A stretch of 64,000 nt of DNA from Hymenopus coronatus (GCA_030762935.1 CM060895.1:79368001-79432000), one strand, 5' to 3'; positions 33,830-45,205 are shown, numbered from the stretch's first letter. The notes: a model not told the origin generated them from the sequence alone. Numbers and translations are program-made.

Positions 33830-34699
33830 ATTTTTACGTTCTCTATAGGCACTATGTACATAGTGTATAGAGAATGTATTGCACTCCACCAATAAATTCG
33901 ATATCGAGATTTCACCGGAAATATATGTTTTGGGGTAACCTTTATCTAAAAAAAGCATTTTCGGAAAAAGGTCCGTGTGGTGTGTGTGTGTGTCCGTGTG
34001 TCTGTGAACACGATAACTCAAAAACGAAAAGTAGGTAAAATACCAAACTTGGTATTTAAGTTTAGTATCTTCGACAGGAAGATGCGACACAAAGATTTTG
34101 AGAGAAATCCCCCCACCCCCAACTACCCTTTACATGGAACTTTTTTCGAAAATTTTGATTTTCTCAAAAATGGCTAACGATTTTGTTTAAATTTCGTATA
34201 TTAAAGATATTCACCTGGCAAATAAAATGTATATCTTGAATTTTCTGGGAATAGCCTCTGAAGAGTAGTTTATTCTGGATGAATTCTACTAAATTTTGAA
34301 TAACTGCTAAACCGTAAGAGATGGACAAAAACTTACAACACAAAAATGTAGAGCACGATAAAACACACAATTTATGTTATATACATTTTTTTCGTGGAGT
34401 TCGTCGTTTTTGTGACATTCCTTATTTTTGGTTTCTGCTATGAAAAACTTATACATTTCTTATACAGGAATTTGTCAACTGTTGTCCATACAAACAAAGG
34501 AACTTCAGTGACATTGCAACCAGCTTTTGATTATTACTTTAACCTATGGTACTCCCTTATTTCACCTCTACTTACAAGGAAGCAAGTAATATGGCTATTT
34601 CTGCTAATGTTTTACTGATTAGCATGAAGTTAACAGAAGTATAAGCTTTTTAAGAATAATTTGTAGAGAAAGTCATGTGAATGGTACACATCAGATTTT
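33830..34699 (-). repeat. R1 copy, full length, first of a head-to-tail pair
   Basis: Tail ACGTTCTCTATAGGC with CACTATGTACATAGTGTATAG; head CATGTGAATGGTACACATCAG. Its terminal TTTTT is shared with the tail of the next copy. Confidence 0.9.
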
Positions 34700-35543
34700 T
34701 ACTTTCTCTATACTCACTATGTACATAGTGAATAGGTAATGCATTGCACTCCAACAAAAGGTTCGATACCGAGATTTCACCGGAAATATATGTATCTAAA
34801 AAAGGTATTTTCAGAAAAAGGTCCGTGTGTGTGTGTCCGTGTGTCCGAGAACACGATAACTCAAACGAAAAGTCTGTAAAATACCAAACTTGGTATTTAA
34901 GTTTAGTATCTTCCAGGGATGTGACACGAAGATTTTTAGAAAAATCCCCCCACCCCAAACTACCCTTTGCATGGAAATTTTTTCGAAAATTTTGATTTTC
35001 TAAAAAATGGCTAACGATTTTGATTAAACTATCGTATATTAAAGTTATTTACCTGTCAAATAAAATGTATATTTTGAATTTTCTGGGAATAGCCTCTGAA
35101 GACTACTTTATTCTGGATGAATTTTTCATAACTACTAAACCGTAAGAGATGGAGTAAAACTTAACTCACAAAAAATGTAGAGCAAGTTTAAACACACAAT
35201 TTATGTTATATACATTTTTTTCGTGGTTTTGATCGTTTTTTAGATATTCCTTTTTCTTGGTTTTTGCTTTGAAAACTTATACTTTTCTCACACAGGAATT
35301 AGTCAACTGCTGTCCATACAAAAAAAAAAAGGAACATCAGTCACATTGTAACCAGCTTTTGGCTTTCACTTTAACCTATAGTACTCCCTTATTTCGATTC
35401 TACTTACAATAAAGCATGAAATAAGACTATTTCTGCTAATTTTTCTCAATTAGCATGAAATAAATAAAAGATAAGCTTATTAACAATAATAATTTACAGA
35501 GATATAGGGAAAGTCATGTGAATGGAACACATCGGATTTTTTA
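34700..35543 (-). repeat. R1 copy, full length, second of the pair
   Basis: Tail ACTTTCTCTATACTCACTATG; head CATGTGAATGGAACACATCGG. Among the best preserved copies. Confidence 0.9.
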
Positions 35544-35547
35544 AATT

Positions 35548-35830
35548 TCATTCCCAAAGTTCTTTAAAGACCTCACTGGGTACTACCAAAAAAGTAAAGA
35601 TTTAAGTTAATATTTCATGATAATATCTTAAAACGTATGCTGTCATAAACAACATCCTTAGAGAATTATTTAAAACAATTGAACATTTTTCCAGGAAAAG
35701 CTAACTGGGGAGGAGTTTTTCTTGAAAATATTAAATGTTGTGTTCTTGAAAGACAGCACTTAAATACTAAGTTTGAATTATACTATTTATACATATTCAC
35801 ACATATACACCTTTTCTAAAATTGTATGGG
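35548..35830 (+). repeat. R1 middle fragment, diverged
   Basis: Recognisable by TTTAAAGACCTCACTGGGTA, AACTGGGGAGGAGTTTTTC and ACTTAAATACTAAGTTTGAA. Confidence 0.55.
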
Positions 35831-35835
35831 TGTCA

Positions 35836-36056
35836 ATCACAGTGTCTCTTCACACTCTTCTACAAAGTATTTTTAGAAAGTATGTACTTCTAACTACTAC
35901 TTATTAATGCAGATAAACCTTATTTAAACAGTTACTCAATTCATTGTAGATATAAAAATAGAGTAATATAAAGCGATAGTCAAATCTTTTCAGAATCGGT
36001 CGCTAAGTGATGGCTTGGAAATTCCATTCTCTTTTCATCAACATGCAAAATAAAGG
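35836..36056 (+). repeat. R1 head fragment
   Basis: ACTCTTCTACAAAGTATTTT to GATGGCTTGGAAATTCC, joined to the next head. Confidence 0.65.
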
Positions 36057-36468
36057 GGAAAATATCTAATGTGTCACTTTACACTACTTGTTCTACTTAT
36101 TCTGATACACTATTCTTACAATCTCCTATCTTTCTGTCTACTTCATGCACTCTAGATAAACATTACCAGAAATGGTTTGTTACATATTTCTGTAGAGGTG
36201 AAAAAGAAATAAGGAAATACAGTAGACTAAAGCAATAAACAAATCTTGTTAAAAGCTGGTCACTATGCCATAGCATCGAAAACACATTCTCTTTACAAAG
36301 CTAGGAAAATAAAAAACTCAGGACTTTAAATTTGAAGAAAAACATCAGTATTGGAAACTTTAGATAATAAATAGGAATATCTCGGAAATGGTTAACTCCA
36401 CACAAAAATATGTTTGATACAAAGCGTGTGCTTTAACAAGAACTAATTGTTTCTAGTAAAATTTTGTA
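36057..36468 (+). repeat. R1 head half
   Basis: Head TCTAATGTGTCACTTTACAC; ends at the GTTTCTAGTAAAATTTTG block, where a reverse copy begins. Confidence 0.7.
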
Positions 36469-36471
36469 AGA

Positions 36472-37287
36472 TAGAGAAGATATTGTATTCTCTCCAAAAC
36501 TTTGATACCAAGATTTTACCGGAAATACGTGTTTTGAGGGCCTCTGAATCCAAAGCATTTTTTTAGAAAAAGATCCGTGAGGGTGCCTTTCTGTGTATAT
36601 GTGTATCTATGGACAGCATAACTTAAAATCAAAAAGTCTTAATTACCAAACCTAATATTTAAGTATAGTATCTTCCAAGTATGCAACACGAAGATTTTCA
36701 GGAAAAATTCCTTACACTCAACTATCCTTTATAAGGAACATTTTTGAAGAAATGGCTAACGATTTTGATTGAAAATACTATATGTATATCTTGAAATGTT
36801 GCAAACGAAAAGTATATCTTGAATTTTCCTGGAATAACCTCTGAAGACCTTTTCATTCTTGATCACTGTGTAACTGATAAAACGTAAGACAAAGATAAAG
36901 ACTTGCTACTCAAAAATGTAGAACTCGTTAAAACACAGAATTTATGTAATATGCATTTTCTTGTAGAATTAACAATTTCCAAGATATTCCTTGTTATTGG
37001 TTTCAATTTAACACTCTTCTCAGACGGGAAGTTGCCTCTCGTTTTGTATCTCTCTTGGTTTACTCCTGGCCCGGATTTCAATGATAAACGCATAGCGACA
37101 GCTTTTAAAACATTTGACTGTCACTACAACCTAATGTATTCTCTTATTTCCCTTTTAATTATAAGGAATTGTCTAATGGGACCGTTTCTAACAATATTTA
37201 TAGCACGACGTGCATACATGAATATTTTGTAAGAATAGTTTTTTGAAGAACAGAAAAGTTATCTGAATGGAACACATCAGTTTTTTA
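36472..37287 (-). repeat. R1 copy, tail hairpin half missing
   Basis: Starts inside the tail palindrome at AGATAGAGAAGATATTG and ends in CTGAATGGAACACATCAG. Confidence 0.8.
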
Positions 37288-37745
37288 AATAGAATATTTA
37301 ATTGTGTGCAGAGATGGTAATCTTTAAGAACTCTTTTCTTCGACTTTTTTCTTCTTCTTCTGACTTTTCAAGGTTTGGGAGTTTGGTCTCTTTGCGCACC
37401 AAAGGTATTCATTGAAATTGATCTTTTCACCTGGCCTTTAGTCGTCCTATATCGTCTTTCCTTTGGATTTTAAACAAGATTTTCCTTCGGCAGGCTGTAA
37501 GAAGGCATTCGATTAATATGATCCTGCCAGTGCTTTTGATATTACACTATATCTTGTATTATACATTCACTTCTCTTTCTAACCCCTTTAGATACTCCTC
37601 ATGTCCTTCTTATGAATCCATACCTCCCTTACGTCCCTTTATAACGATGATATTGAAAATCCTATGATTTTAGCTTTTCTTTAGTCTTCCATTGCATCGC
37701 CCTAAAAAGTTTAATACGTTTACTGAGAAACTGTATATGATATAA
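37288..37745. other. unassigned T/C-rich spacer
   Basis: A TTCTTC-rich stretch lies near 37335-37360. No gene or known repeat recognised. Confidence 0.4.
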
Positions 37746-38278
37746 TTTTTACTTTCTCTACAATGTTTTACGTACAGTATATAGAGAAGGCATTATATTG
37801 CACTAAAATTAGATAACGAGATTTCATCAAAAATATATGTTTTGAGACCCCTGAATAAAAAAACATTTTTAGAAACATTTCCGCGTATGTATATGTCTGT
37901 GTGTATGCGAGTGTGTGGGGGGCAGCATAGCTCAAAAACGAAAAGTCCGCTAAGTACCAAACTTGGTATTTAAGTTCAGTATCTCTCAAAAGGATGCTAC
38001 ACGAAGATTTTCATGAAAATTCCCCACCCCAGACTACTTTTCACATGGAAAAAATTCGAAAATTTTGATTTTCTCAAAAATGGCTCGAACGATTGTGCTT
38101 AAAATATCTTATAATAAAGATATTTACATGAATAATAAAATGTATATTTTGAATTTTCTGAAGACATCTTTATTCTGGATGAATTTTGCGGCATTTTGCG
38201 AAATTAGTAAACCGTAAGAGATAGACAAGAACTTACGACAGAAAATATTTAGATCTCCTTAATACATTACACATAATT
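37746..38278 (-). repeat. R1 copy, head third missing
   Basis: Tail TTTTACTTTCTCTACAATG; body to GACAGAAAATATTTAGATCTCC. Confidence 0.8.
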
Positions 38279-38539
38279 TTAGATTACATTGTTTTATGTG
38301 TTAATTACTAACCAATTCGTCCAGAAACAGAAATTCAGGGTTGCCGCTAGATAAAAACCTGAATACACATAATTTTACATTACATTTACCCTACAATCAA
38401 TAAAACTAAGACACCAATTGGTGTTACAAAGTTAATAAGATTAAACAAAACACTGTTATTATACATTTGGTTTGTTTAAAGCTAACTGGAATTAAATTAT
38501 ATTATATTAACTTGTCATTTCTAAAATTATGATCAAATA
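38279..38539. other. unassigned AT-rich spacer
   Basis: ACATAATTTTAGATTACATTG and ACATAATTTTACATTACATTT are a partial direct repeat about 100 bp apart. Confidence 0.35.
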
Positions 38540-39322
38540 CATGTCAACCTGGTGAGTTCCATTCATACGAGTTTCTAGCTGTTAAGCAAACAAACGTTTC
38601 TTACTAAAGGTCATTCCTTTACTTAAATCAAACTAATTGAGATAAAGCAGAAATGACCTTATGACTTATTTCTGCGTAAGTAGAACGGAAATAAGTAAAT
38701 GCACTAGACTAAAGAGATGGCGAAAGCCTTAATAGCCGATTTCTATATCGAACAATTGAAATTCGACTCTCTTTGCTTGTTGGGAGCTAACAAAAGATAG
38801 AAAAAAGAAAGATGATCCCGTTGAAAAAAGTTTAAGCAACTTAAAGCTGAAACGAATGATACGGAATATATCGGAAATGGTTAACTCTACAAAAAATGTA
38901 TAGTACATAAATTGTGCAAAATTCATCCAGAATAAAGAGGTCTTCAGAGGCTGTTCCCACAAAATTGAAGTCATGCATTTCGTTTGTCATAAAAATATAT
39001 TAAGCATTTGGCATTTTAATCAAAATCGTTATTCATTTTTGAGAAAATCAGAAATTTCGAAAAATGTTCTATAAAGGGAGGTTGGGGTTGGCAAATTTTC
39101 TTTAAAACCGACGTGTTGCGTCTTTGAAAGTAAATGAACTTAAATACCAAGTTTGGTATTTAACCGGCATTTTGATTTTGAGTTACGCTGTCGACAGGCA
39201 CACACGGACCATTTCTAAAAATACATTTTTTGGATTCAGAGGACTCTAAATAGAATCTTGGTATTGGATTTTTTTACCTTCTCTATCTACTACGTACATT
39301 GTACATGTGCGCTAGAAAAATT
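38540..39322 (+). repeat. R1 copy, CTAGC subtype, internally shortened
   Basis: The head GGTGAGTTCCATTCATACG has TTTCTAGCTG. The tail ATGTGCGCTAGAAAAAT again carries the matching GCTAG end. Confidence 0.8.
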
Positions 39323-39902
39323 AAAATAAAAAACAGAGGACAATCTCGTTGGTCACACAATGTATCCACCATGTCCTATTCATCGTCCGGGGTACATATT
39401 TTTGAGACTTTCTTTAATTTTTCTGAAATAATGGGATGGTGTACCATTGTTCTGAAACTAGTTATTTAGGCTTGATTAAAGTGGGTAGTTTCCTAAAATG
39501 TTTCTCAATATACAACCCATTCCTAAAAATTGCAATTAAAACTGCCCGATATGTAAGGAACCAAATAAATTGACTCAATGATGGTGTCTCCTAGGCAGAC
39601 ATCACGTCAGAAAACGTTCAGAATACAGTCTTTGAATCTCAACCGCATATCAGGACGTCTTCTGTGTATTCATTGTTGATCATTTTACCAATCTGCTTGT
39701 CCTTATGGTCTAGCTCCAAGTGAAGCAGGGGAGCATACGACGCTAGTAAGTAGGAAACCGCAAAGTAAATATATGCATAAAATGATCTTTCACTTAGCAC
39801 CTGCACTGCCCCTTTAAAAATCAGCAATGCGGCAAATTTTTTTGCACCTATGTATGCGGGAAACATAAAAGTGCAAAGAACGCGCTGATACGTGCTAAGA
39901 AA
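39323..39902. other. unassigned low-copy DNA with a minus-strand open frame
   Basis: A frame at 39639-39926 (minus, 95 codons) has a hydrophobic stretch (F-Y-A-Y-I-Y-F-A-V-S-Y-L-L-A-S-Y-A-P-L-L) followed by a charged end. Its first codons lie inside the R1 head at 39903, so the start cannot be original. I recognise no family; it may be chance or a scrap of an exon. Confidence 0.25.
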
Positions 39903-40112
39903 ACAAAAATATCTGATGTGTTCCATTCACATGATTTATTCTAGGTGTTTCACAAACTAACTTTCCTTTCATAAGATTACTCTTATCTACGTCATGCTAA
40001 ACGAGATAAACATTAGCAGAAATGGTATTATTGCTTGCTTCTTGTAAGGAAATAGGAGATAAGGGAATATACGAGGCTAAGGCAATAGTAAAATCTTTTA
40101 AAAGCTATAAAT
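39903..40112 (+). repeat. R1 head fragment
   Basis: Head TCTGATGTGTTCCATTCACATG; runs to the GTAAAATCTTTTAAAAGC block. Confidence 0.8.
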
Positions 40113-40124
40113 AAATATTACACG

Positions 40125-40205
40125 GAATGATCGGCTTTACTTCCCTTCCGAAAGATGCTATGGAAGTATTTTTGAGTCCGAAAAAAATTCCATCACCCTC
40201 TGTTA
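40125..40205 (-). mobile_element. scrap of the 28062-type SINE-like family
   Basis: ATCGGCTTTACTTCCCTTCCG, the most conserved body block of that family. Confidence 0.45.
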
Positions 40206-40207
40206 AG

Positions 40208-40516
40208 TTAGAACCTGTACCTTTGGGTTTTAGAGACTAACAAGGTAACCACTACAACACAAACGGCGACTACAGAGCTGTATAGTGAAGGGATAACTTG
40301 CTGAATCGTATTTATTTTTTCGCAATTGCGGAATATTGTACTACACTGGCACCAATAAAAATCTTCGTAAGACCAGGAACTCCGAAAAATGTTCACATTT
40401 TTGACTAAATCATAATGACTGTATAGTATATGTGCAAAATAAATACCAGGACTCGCTCTGGGGAGAGCTTTAGTCCGTTGCGTGTCTAGTGTAAGTTCCC
40501 AACGACGGGACGTCAC
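40208..40516 (-). CDS. unrecognised 102-codon open frame with a C-terminal hydrophobic segment
   Basis: Minus-strand frame in a segment that is less AT-rich than the rest. It starts M-T-S-R-R-W-E-L and has a Cys/Trp-containing middle (Y-E-D-F-Y-W-C-Q-C-S). It ends in one predicted membrane segment of about 16 residues (S-S-V-V-A-V-C-V-V-V-V-T-L-L-V-S), closed by K-T-Q-R-Y-R-F. The layout is plausible for a small single-pass protein, but nothing independent supports expression, and I recognise no homologue. Immediately upstream (40517-40700 on the minus strand) lies GC-richer DNA that may be a 5' region or part of an unknown repeat. Confidence 0.25.
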   Translation of the reverse strand: MTSRRWELTLDTQRTKALPRASPGIYFAHILYSHYDLVKNVNIFRSSWSYEDFYWCQCSTIFRNCEKINTIQQVIPSLYSSVVAVCVVVVTLLVSKTQRYRF

Positions 40517-40705
40517 TCCACAAACCTCCCTCCCAAGAAATCTCGCTAGGGGTTCCTCACACTAAGCACTCCAGGAAGATAGTTACTCAAAGCAAATTCC
40601 ACCACCACACGCCTCGGACGGCCCCCACTCACCTCACGTGACAAGAAAACGAAATGATGGAAACGGAGACAAGAAAATTTGCGGCGTTACAGAAACTACC
40701 CCAGC

Positions 40706-40880
40706 ATACCGAGCGAGATGGCCGCGCGGTAACGTGCAAGGCTCGCATTTGATAGGGCATGGGTTCTTTTCCCGCGGCTGACCTATAGATTTTTCTTGGG
40801 TGACCAGGAGAATACTGGGGAGCTTCTTATCATCCCTGAATGTTACGTCCCTTCATTTCGTTTCGTTTCATCTTTTAATC
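40706..40880 (+). mobile_element. tRNA-derived SINE (family A)
   Basis: Starts CCGAGCGAGATGGCCGCGCGG (A box 40717-40730); B box GGGTTCTTTTCCCGC at 40761-40775. The body has CTGGGGAGCTTC and a terminal CATTTCGTTTCGTTTCATC repeat. The GAGCGAGNTGGCCGNGCGGT start is characteristic of a widespread insect SINE head. Confidence 0.75.
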
Positions 40881-41440
40881 CGTAATTCCAGGTAGAAGTA
40901 TCGATGATTGTGCTCAAGCCGAAGTGGCACTTCGTTTTGTAACTGCTGTTCTCTCCGCTGGGGTGACACGTGGGTCGTCTGCCCGCATGAGAGGGGAGCA
41001 CCAGATTGAAACTCGTGTGGGCTGGCTGTTGCCTAGCGCAGGGATAAAGAACTACATTGTCGTATAGAGCCCACCTCGACCGCGCACTTGCCCGGTACAA
41101 CTGATATCTTCCTTCATCTAACTCTTCTTTCACAACAATGACATAGTCCCTAGTGTGGAATCTCCTCCGCTCAGTAGTCAAGCCCAGTCAATTACAGTAT
41201 TCACTATCAACCTGGAGAAACCGCTAAAAGCCCATATATCAGTGGGATCAACGGGAAGTGAACGGGAGTTTCACTCTTTTCTTTTTAGTATTTAACGCCC
41301 GTTTTAACTACTTGTGGTATCGCAGGCGAAACTTTCACTCGTTACACTCATTAGAAAGTATCGTTTACATAGAAAATGTTTCCTTGTTTTTAATTTTCCC
41401 AAAAGCTATTTTAAAGATTTTAATAAAATATGAATAATTG
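40881..41440. other. unassigned GC-richer DNA
   Basis: A minus-strand frame at 40843-41181 (112 codons) contains R-D-Y-V-I-V-V-K-E-E-L-D-E-G-R-Y-Q-L-Y, which looks protein-like. However, its end overlaps the SINE and it is followed by a low-complexity Arg/Ser stretch, so I do not call it a gene. Confidence 0.3.
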
Positions 41441-41444
41441 CAAA

Positions 41445-41695
41445 ATTCACAATGAATACAACATAAAATGTGATATATATATGTATATATATTTATAAAA
41501 TAATACATTTTTTAAAGTTAGGTAAAAGTAATCCATATGAAGGCCAAATTACCTGAAGTATATGGTTCAATACTAGTTTTATGGTTACACTTCCTGGCTA
41601 TAATTTAGAGATCAGAATGATTGTGAAGAATTGAATGCAATATTCAAATGTGAAAGTTAATTTAACATAAAAGGTATCCAGAATTAATTGCACTA
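41445..41695 (+). repeat. low-copy repeat F, copy 2
   Basis: Diverged match to 2780-3035, with an added (AT) stretch at about 41473-41505. Confidence 0.6.
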
Positions 41696-41699
41696 CTGT

Positions 41700-41872
41700 G
41701 TACCAGGTGGCGCCGTATTCTGTGTTATAAAATTGCAGAACTTCAAACCCAAGCAAATGCCGGTCAGGGATGTTGTAAGCGAGAGCGAGCTTCTGTTCTT
41801 GCATATCAGCGTAAACGGCGAAGGAATCGAGCTTATTGAGAGACTTGTACTAGAGTCCATGATGATATAAGG
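41700..41872 (+). repeat. low-copy repeat G, copy 1
   Basis: GTTGTAAGCGAGAGCGAGCTT, GGCGAAGGAATCGAGCT and GACTTGTACTAGAGTCC recur, complemented, at 44885-45060. One frame is open through it (41688-41870), but its partner copy is not open in the same frame, so protein coding is not supported. Confidence 0.6.
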
Positions 41873-42340
41873 GAACATTTTAAACACACGGAGCAAGTTA
41901 ACATGCTTTCCACTGCAAAAACAGATCCTTTAATTTTTAGAGAATAAAGTCACTGTTAGATTCACAGGTAATTAAATGTCTATTTCACCTATCAATATCC
42001 ACCATTAACTATGTAGTAATACGTTGTTCTTATTTTAACACTTGAAACTAATCTCGCTGTAAGGTTAATTCAAAATATTAAGTTGAAGTAACTAAACCAC
42101 ATATGAGAGCACGTTGTATTTCGCTGTATTATTATTAATTTTTGATTATCATCATCAACTTGCTTGGCAGATTACAAAAACATGAAATATTCATAAGGAA
42201 GAACATAAAATCATGAGAGCCCGCAGTGCAGTGAAATTTTACCTGTCTTCTGTTTGCATGTTACCGTTACAACGCTTTGACGTTGCTAGGACACAGTGAA
42301 TAATAATACTAATATTAACAATCATATTAACAATCAATAT
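41873..42340. other. unassigned AT-rich spacer
   Basis: Nothing recognised. Confidence 0.35.
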
Positions 42341-42578
42341 CCCGGATTCAATTCCCGGCTGGGACGGGATTTTTTCTTTAACCAGAATTATTCTCTATCC
42401 CTCACAGGGTCTGAAAATATGCATGTGTGAATGAATGTGTGTGTGTGTGTGTGTGTGTGTGTGATTAAAATGCGATTTAAACCAGATTTAAAAAAACCTA
42501 AGGATAACGAGTTATTTATAATGCAAAGCCGCCGATAAGACCTTAAATATTAAAGGAGGCTATATCGTAAATCAAACA
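42341..42578 (+). mobile_element. tRNA-derived SINE (family C), 5' truncated
   Basis: B box GGATTCAATTCCCGGC at 42353-42368. The body ACCAGAATTATTCTCTATCCC, a GT microsatellite and GCAAAGCCGCCGATAAGACC correspond block by block to the complement of 54076-54346. Confidence 0.75.
42435..42463. repeat. (GT)n microsatellite in SINE C
   Basis: Pure GT run inside the SINE body, where the partner copy has only TGTGTG. Confidence 0.95.
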
Positions 42579-42699
42579 AAAATCATATTAATAGTGTCAC
42601 ATGTAGAATGTGGTACTACTGCGTTAGGATCCACATTCTAAGTGTGGCATGATTGACTAATTAATTTTATTGTTTTGGCTGTACTGTAGAGAAAAAAGG

Positions 42700-42861
42700 T
42701 TAGTTTAAAACAACGACGGGAGCGTGGCTTTTTGCGGTCTCTTTGCCAGCGGGACGACGTGGGGTGCGCATCGCACGTTTTTAGTGATCATGTAATTAAT
42801 AATGGAGCTATAGTATTCACCCAGATTTTGGCTACGCATCATCCAGCGTCAACATAACAGG
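42700..42861 (+). promoter_or_regulatory. GC-richer segment ending in a splice-donor match
   Basis: CpG-containing DNA in an AT-rich setting, ending ATAACAG|GTAAGAG at 42860/42861, a near-consensus donor. No long frame. A candidate non-coding first exon; weak without transcript data. Confidence 0.2.
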
Positions 42862-43446
42862 TAAGAGTTTAATATATCAATTAGCTGGAATTACTCTTGA
42901 ATTAACCTGTTTTAATTTAGTAGTTTGATTTTGTTCCCACATTTCCTTGTTTTACTCCTGAGTTTGCTAATTTCCCATAAGTTAGCATGGGGGATACGTC
43001 CCTCATGTCGTATCCAGTTAGAATAGTTTTGTATTTGCCTTTCGCAGCCACAGCGAGTTCCCCGAGTTAGTAGAAAAGGCGGTTGCGACAATAGTATTAA
43101 CATTAATAACATTCTTAATAATACAGTGAAAGTACACTACTTGCTGTCTTTTTTCCATATTTTTCGTTATGACACTTTTCTGTTTTGATTTACTCTGCTA
43201 AGAGATTACTACGTAAAATGCATTATATGATAATATAGTAAAACACTACGTACTCTCGGGTGGGATGTTTTTCTTTACAACGTATAGTGTATAGACGTAT
43301 GGTAATAATAATTCAGTGAAACGCCAAATGTTTGCATATAATCGTTTTCGTGTTTTGACTTACTCTATTACCGTTTGATATTATTAATTGTTTAACTATA
43401 CGATAGCAAAAGGATGAGGATGATAATAATAATGATAATATCAATG
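42862..43446. other. unassigned AT-rich spacer
   Basis: ATAATAATAATGATAATATC near 43420-43440 is low-complexity. No gene seen. Confidence 0.35.
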
Positions 43447-43935
43447 ATAAAATATCTGAAGTGTTCCATTCACACGACTTTCTCTACATCTCTGTAACAA
43501 ACTATTGTTAGTAAGCTTATTCTTCTGTCCACTTCATGCTAATCTAGATAAACATTAGCAGAAACGTCTTATTACTTAATTCCTTATACGTAGAAAGGAA
43601 ATAAAGGAAGACACTAGTCTAAATCGACAGTCATGTGTTTTATAATGTGGTGGCTATGGGATTGTAATCAGTTTCTTTGCATTGCCAGCAGTTGACAAAT
43701 TCCCGTATGTGAAAAATTTAAGTATTTTAAAACTGAAAGCAATAACAAAGAATATCTCACGTGGTCAACTCCACGAATAAAATGTATACCTAACACATGA
43801 TTTGTGTTTCAACGAGATCTATGAGAGCCCGCATGCTTTTTTGTGTTGTAAGTTTTTGCTTATCTCTCAGAATAAAGAGATCTTCAAGGGCTATTTCCAG
43901 AAAATTCGACACATATTTACTTGAGGTGTGAATAT
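43447..43935 (+). repeat. R1 copy, left part, split by a SINE
   Basis: Head TCTGAAGTGTTCCATTCACAC with CTTTCTCTACATC; stops at GAATATCTTTATAT. It resumes at about 44222 with TTCAATATACGGTATTTTAATC. Confidence 0.85.
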
Positions 43936-44221
43936 CTTTATATAATAACTCCATGGCACGACAGCTCACAAGAAACCTTGGCCTACCACCCGGTCCTTGA
44001 CAGACGTGCAGGAGTGGTCAGCGTCTGTAACCCTCCCGGCCGGTTAATGCGGTCCTCATGACTTGGAGACACTTCTTCTCCATCAAGTAAATCCTCAATT
44101 GGCCCCTCAGGGGCCTTACGAGGCTTAGTGCAGCGGAGAAAAAATCCGGGAATCGAACCCAAGTCTGCCGCTTGCTAAGCAGCTGCTCTACCACCGCGCT
44201 AAGGAGACAACCTGTAATTAT
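43936..44221 (-). mobile_element. tRNA-Ala-like SINE inserted in R1
   Basis: The minus strand reads TTAGCGCGGTGGTAGAGCA (A box, 44183-44202 complemented) and then a CTTAGCA anticodon-loop-like block with AGC. GGGTTCGATTCCC (B box, 44148-44160) follows, then a GC-rich body with CCCCTGAGGGGCC. The head resembles tRNA-Ala(AGC), but the acceptor stem does not pair, so it is a SINE, not a tRNA gene. A target duplication is not clear. Confidence 0.75.
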
Positions 44222-44605
44222 GTTCAATATACGGTATTTTAATCAAAATCATTAGAGCCATTTTTGAGCAGCTTTCGATAATTGTTCCATGTAAAGGGTA
44301 GTTTGGGGTGCGGGTATTGTCCTTAAAATCTTCGTGTCGCATCCTTGGAAGAGACTAAACTTATATACCAAGTTTGATATTTTACCGACTTTTCGTTTTT
44401 GAGTTATCGTGTTCACCGACATACGGACAAACACGCACGCACGCACACGGCCCTTTGTTCTGAATTTTTTTTTTTTTTTTTTTTTTTTGTTAGATTCAGA
44501 GGTTCCTAAAATTTCTATTTCTGGTGAAATCTCGGTATCGAATTTTTGGGTGGAATGCAACACCTCTATTCACCATGTACATAGTACGTGTAGAGAAAGT
44601 AAAAA
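44222..44605 (+). repeat. R1 copy, right part after the SINE
   Basis: Includes GGGTAGTTTGGGGTGCGGG, the CACGCACGCACA microsatellite, a 24-bp poly-T (44465-44488) and the tail ATAGTACGTGTAGAGAAAGT. Confidence 0.85.
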
Positions 44606-44880
44606 TATAGTAATACAGTGAAAATTACGTGCTCTCAAGCTGGTCTTTGTTACGGCGCCTTTAGTGCTTTGCTCTAACCCTACAGTGGGACTAGTCTCTA
44701 ATGTTAAATAAGAACAGCGTATTACTTGTAATTACAGTGTATTTTAACAGATATTGATAGGTGAGATATACTTTTTAATTACTAGTCATTCTAAAATGCG
44801 ACTTTATTCTCTAATAAATAAAAGTTCTGTAATTGAAGTGGAAACAGTGTTAACTTTCTCAGTGTTTTTACACTGTTCTT
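44606..44880. other. unassigned spacer
   Basis: No recognised repeat or gene. Confidence 0.35.
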
Positions 44881-44884
44881 GTAC

Positions 44885-45065
44885 TCTTACATCTCCCCGG
44901 ACTCTAGTACAAGCCTCGCAATGAGCGCGATTCCTTCACCGTTAATCCTGAAATGCTAGAGGAAAAGAACGAAGGTCTCTCGCTTACAACGCCACTGGCC
45001 AGCGTACGCTTGGATTTACCCCGTGGAGTTTTGCAGCTTTTATAACGCACGAAGGGTTATCTACA
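44885..45065 (-). repeat. low-copy repeat G, copy 2
   Basis: Reverse complement of the 41700 segment; its continuation (CACTGGCCAGC, CCGTGGAGTTTTGCAGC, CACGCGAAATACAGCG) also matches 60605-60740. Confidence 0.6.
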
Positions 45066-45084
45066 CACGCGAAATACAGCGATG

Positions 45085-45205
45085 TTGGGCCACTTGGTAT
45101 TGTGCTTCAAGGGCCATAAGTTTTGTTTAGAGGCCTCTATCAAGGTTGAGGTTCTTTTACGTGGTATAAATCTACCACACCAACTTTACTTTCCTTTCTA
45201 AAAAG
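45085..45205 (-). mobile_element. scrap of the 28062-type SINE-like family
   Basis: GAGGTTCTTTTACGTGG, ATAAATCTACCACACC, TTTACTTTCCTTTC in family order; head missing. Confidence 0.55.

Noticed and set aside
39639..39926. 95-codon membrane-like protein on the minus strand
   Set aside because: The start lies inside an R1 head and nothing supports it beyond openness and hydrophobicity; kept only as a note in the spacer entry.
43936..44221. Possible functional tRNA-Ala(AGC) gene
   Set aside because: A and B boxes and an AGC loop are present, but the acceptor stem does not pair and a SINE body follows, so it is a tRNA-derived SINE.
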